Below, in pieces: positions 6,789 through 8,460 of a DNA stretch of 8,460 nt; the stretch's first letter is position 1; each line of letters begins with the position of its first letter. The DNA lies in contig JBKHHU010000153.1 of assembly GCA_046539045.1 (NCBI GenBank), forward strand, positions 1 to 8,460, given 5' to 3'. This DNA is from JBKHHU01 sp046539045. GTDB taxonomy: Bacteria > Planctomycetota > Phycisphaerae > SM23-33. The notes beneath the pieces were generated by a model. It had not been told where the DNA came from. It worked only from the letters and a program-made list of their open reading frames with translations, and did no database searches. A program made the position numbers and the translations under genes.

Positions 6789-6797
6789 TTATCCACA
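6789..6797. other. Perfect DnaA-box sequence
   Basis: TTATCCACA at 6789-6797 is identical to the classical high-affinity DnaA box. It is the only perfect copy I see in the window, and it overlaps the left arm of the inverted repeat beginning at 6795. A single box in a convergent spacer is not an origin; it may be a DnaA-titrating site or chance. Confidence 0.4.
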
Positions 6798-6887
6798 GGA
6801 CAGCTGGTCACATCGCACTTTTTCTCGGAAAACTCCGATTTCCCACCTGTCCGCCATGGAATAGTCACATCCTGCCAACTGTCCTGT
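6795..6887. repeat. Inverted-repeat cluster between convergent genes with three CCANCTGTCC copies
   Basis: The arms at 6795-6807 and 6875-6887 are inverted copies over 13 bases with one mismatch (core ACAGGACAG / CTGTCCTGT). The word CCANCTGTCC occurs three times: 6798-6807 (minus), 6843-6852 (plus) and 6875-6884 (plus). GTCACATC occurs twice in the same direction, at 6807-6814 and 6864-6871. TCC abuts the outside of both arms (6792-6794 and 6888-6890). This could be a transcript-ending structure, a small non-autonomous mobile repeat or a protein-binding array. It is not a recognised element. Confidence 0.55.
6825..6841 (+). terminator. Weak hairpin downstream of nth
   Basis: TCGGA (6825-6829) pairs with TCCGA (6834-6838) around AAAC and is followed by TTT (6839-6841), 57 bases after the nth stop codon. 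The stem is only five pairs and the T run three bases, so terminator activity is uncertain. Read from the minus strand, the hairpin is followed by A-rich sequence and would not terminate the opposing gene. Confidence 0.3.
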
Positions 6888-6909
6888 TCCGCCGAGTAGT
6901 GTGAAGACT

Positions 6910-8220
6910 CTAGCGAGCGACCCGCTGCAGCAGCTTCGCGGCCTCGCTGGCCAGGACATCACCTACGTGCGGCGCGAACGACCGCAATCCGATATGTCGC
7001 GGCGCGTGAACCGCTTCGTAGCTCCCGCGATCGTACGCCTCCGCGGTGGGGAGGTAGCCCTCGCAGCCGTTGGCGAGGGTGACGATCATCAGCGGCCCGT
7101 CACTTTCGCGGCGGATCCTGATCGCAATTTCGCTGAACAACTCCCCGGGGACGGCGAGGACCCGCAGCGGCCCGATCCGAATCGCCTGAAGGGGGATATC
7201 CAGCGTTTCCGGCTGATCGTCGAGGAGGGCGTCCAGCGCTTCGCGCGCCCATTCCACGGCGGTTTTGTGTCCGGTCCATTTCCAGTTGGTCGGGCTCGGA
7301 TCGGTGATTTTCGCCAGTTCCGGCTCGCGCCGGTCGATGATCTCCTGGAGATCTTCTTCCGCAGGCAACGGTTGGAGCGGCATCGGCGCATCTACGGACG
7401 CCGCTGATACTTGCGCCTCGCCTGATACCGGCTCGGGCTCTCCCGCCTGCAGGCACTCGGCGATGCGCCGGCCTGTGTGGGCGGCGTCCTCTTCCCGGGG
7501 TTTGCCGTCGAAGTTGGCCGGCAGGAGATCTCCCGACGCTCCCTGGAAGAACAGGACCGGGAACTCCCCGCCGCCGGCCTCCCGCAACTGCGCCTGGAGG
7601 TAATGCGGAAAATCCGGGGTAATCCGGCCGCTCTTGTGCAGGTTCACCGGATGGCAGGCCACGTTGACGACCCATGCCATCGTATGTTCTTCGGCATCCA
7701 GCACTTCCATCGCCGTCAGCATATCATCGGCCAGCTGCGGGTCATCAGAGCATCGGTTCGTGGTCAATCCCTCGCACCGCGTCGTGATCAGCCGCAGACG
7801 ACACTCCGCCGCCCGATCGGCAGCCTGAGTGGCGGCGAGGACGATCCGTTTCTCCAGCCAGCGGAGATACTCGGCATCGGGGCTGCCCCAGTTCCGCAAC
7901 CAGACGGTCGCGGGCGCGTTGTGTGTGTGTGTGCACGCCAAGAGGATCGCGGCGGCCGGCAGACCCGTCGCCATCGCCACCGCCTGGCGCATGCCGGTTG
8001 CGCATTCGGCGTCCATTCCCAGCAGGTCGCAGCCGATAAGCATCACCCGGGCGCCATCGCTCTGCAGCATCACGGCTTTGGCGAAGATCGGATGCATCAC
8101 ACCCGTTGACCGGCCGAACGCCCCGCCGCCAAGTTCCAGCGAGCGATCCGGTGTAATATCTATTTCGCACACCCCCGCCCGGAGGGTCGCACGTGGTTTG
8201 CCTGCCGACAGATTGTTCAC
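6910..8220 (-). CDS. Neutral/alkaline ceramidase N-terminal-domain family protein, cytoplasmic, substrate unknown
   Basis: This 436-residue protein resembles the N-terminal catalytic domain of neutral/alkaline (non-lysosomal) ceramidases, zinc amidases that cleave ceramide to sphingosine and fatty acid. AGVCEIDITP at 15-24 is the usual opening strand. CTHTHNAP at 96-103 (His98, His100) is the expected metal-binding histidine motif. ACHPVN at 188-193 (His190) looks like a second metal site. FFQGASGDLLPAN at 224-236 aligns with the active-site region, and GYLPTAEAYDRGSYE at 388-402 with the conserved C-terminal motif. Two things differ from true ceramidases. There is no signal peptide or membrane segment, and the GDVSPN hexapeptide that carries the nucleophilic Ser reads GDLLPA (230-235), without Ser. 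The separate C-terminal domain of the longer secreted enzymes is also absent. The GTG at 8220-8218 was chosen because a strong AAAGGAG stands 5 bases before it. Family membership is likely, ceramidase activity is not. Confidence 0.82.
   Translation of the reverse strand: MNNLSAGKPRATLRAGVCEIDITPDRSLELGGGAFGRSTGVMHPIFAKAVMLQSDGARVMLIGCDLLGMDAECATGMRQAVAMATGLPAAAILLACTHTHNAPATVWLRNWGSPDAEYLRWLEKRIVLAATQAADRAAECRLRLITTRCEGLTTNRCSDDPQLADDMLTAMEVLDAEEHTMAWVVNVACHPVNLHKSGRITPDFPHYLQAQLREAGGGEFPVLFFQGASGDLLPANFDGKPREEDAAHTGRRIAECLQAGEPEPVSGEAQVSAASVDAPMPLQPLPAEEDLQEIIDRREPELAKITDPSPTNWKWTGHKTAVEWAREALDALLDDQPETLDIPLQAIRIGPLRVLAVPGELFSEIAIRIRRESDGPLMIVTLANGCEGYLPTAEAYDRGSYEAVHAPRHIGLRSFAPHVGDVLASEAAKLLQRVAR
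7920..7933. repeat. (TG)7 dinucleotide run inside a coding region
   Basis: Fourteen bases of uninterrupted TG/CA repeat at 7920-7933. Read on the minus strand they encode most of the Thr-His-Thr-His metal-binding motif (residues 97-100) of the ceramidase-like protein. Gain or loss of one unit would shift the frame before the active site. Confidence 0.8.
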
Positions 8221-8225
8221 TCGGA

Positions 8226-8232
8226 CTCCTTT
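8226..8232 (-). promoter_or_regulatory. Strong Shine-Dalgarno fixing the GTG start of the ceramidase-like gene
   Basis: On the minus strand AAAGGAG (8232 down to 8226) lies 5 bases before the GTG at 8220-8218. It shows that this genome uses Shine-Dalgarno initiation for some genes, in contrast to the two apparently leaderless ones at the left. Confidence 0.75.
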
Positions 8233-8292
8233 CGGTTATTCGTCGTGGTGCAGATCGGACAGCGTACTAAACCTTCTGCGGGTCACCGATGC

Positions 8293-8322
8293 AATATAGG
8301 TGGCCGAAGCTGCGGATGTAAA
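8293..8322 (-). promoter_or_regulatory. Putative promoter of the ceramidase-like gene
   Basis: On the minus strand TTTACA (8322-8317) and TATATT (8298-8293) are 18 bases apart, close to the housekeeping consensus. Transcription would start near 8286 and give a leader of roughly 65 bases before the GTG. Confidence 0.5.
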
Positions 8323-8334
8323 TGCGATTTCGCC

Positions 8335-8372
8335 GGAACACCGCTCACGCGTTCCGCCAGAACGCTCCGCCA
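8335..8372. promoter_or_regulatory. Cluster of GAAC/GTTC half-sites in the divergent spacer
   Basis: GCGTTC (8349-8354) and GAACGC (8360-8365) form a perfect 6-base inverted repeat with a 5-base spacer. GGAAC at 8335-8339 is a further inverted partner of GTTCC at 8351-8355. TCCGCCA also repeats directly at 8353-8359 and 8366-8372. It sits between the two divergent starts, where an operator for either gene could lie. It does not match a regulator site I can name. Confidence 0.3.
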
Positions 8373-8398
8373 AGGCACGTCACAAGTAAGGATTTCTA

Positions 8399-8460
8399 CT
8401 GTACTTTACGATTCTCGTGTTCATGCTCTCCATGTTCGGCCTGGGTGCGATCCTCGTCCT
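8399..8460 (+). CDS. Start of an unidentified membrane protein, cut by the window edge
   Basis: The frame is open from 8390, after a TAA at 8387-8389, to the window end. AAGGA at 8388-8392 is a good ribosome binding site and points, 6 bases on, to a CTG at 8399, giving about 20 residues that begin LYFTILVFMLSMFGLGAI and are almost wholly hydrophobic. GTG at 8417 and ATG at 8423 are in-frame alternatives, but both are too far from the AAGGA. The segment looks like a first transmembrane helix or signal anchor. No family can be named from so little sequence. Confidence 0.5.
   Translation, partial: MYFTILVFMLSMFGLGAILV

Noticed and set aside
6768..6909. Replication origin in the convergent spacer because of the DnaA box
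   Set aside because: Only one box, no AT-rich unwinding stretch, and no dnaA, dnaN or parAB nearby.

Overview
The window looks like bacterial chromosome from a GC-rich genome that uses mixed start codons. A planctomycete-type bacterium (Phycisphaerae or a relative) is my best guess. It rests on the ceramidase-like family at the right end, the codon style and the apparently leaderless starts, and it is an inference, not a proof. I see no tRNA, rRNA, CRISPR array, transposase or phage gene.

Layout, left to right. Bases 1-57 hold a promoter whose -10 box sits just before the ATG of an NAD kinase gene (58-936, +). A 418-base spacer without a credible gene follows (937-1354). It carries a terminator-like hairpin, several inverted repeats, some mutually exclusive, and a second promoter whose -10 box again lies immediately before an ATG. 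That ATG opens the centrepiece, a 4.8-kb gene (1355-6133, +). It encodes one 1592-residue polypeptide in which the alpha and beta parts of an indolepyruvate/2-oxoacid:ferredoxin oxidoreductase are joined to a complete GltD-type flavoprotein (glutamate synthase small-subunit type, with two Fe-S clusters, FAD and a NAD(P) site). The gene for endonuclease III (6108-6767, +) starts inside its last 26 bases with its own ribosome binding site, so the two form an operon. A 142-base convergent spacer (6768-6909) holds a perfect DnaA-box sequence, a long inverted repeat and three copies of the ten-base word CCANCTGTCC. On the minus strand lies a cytoplasmic protein of the neutral ceramidase N-terminal family (8220-6910), with its own promoter and strong Shine-Dalgarno. 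The last 62 bases open a divergent gene for a membrane-embedded N-terminus, cut by the window edge.

How the parts may work together. The fusion reads as a self-contained 2-oxoacid dehydrogenase: thiamine diphosphate chemistry and Fe-S clusters at the front, and a flavin module at the back that would pass electrons to NAD(P)+ without free ferredoxin. NAD kinase just upstream makes NADP+, so a redox-cofactor theme is possible, but the two genes appear to have separate promoters. The fusion is the most interesting item. The next are the structured spacer in front of it, the repeat cluster between the convergent genes, and the loss of the catalytic-serine motif in the ceramidase-like protein.
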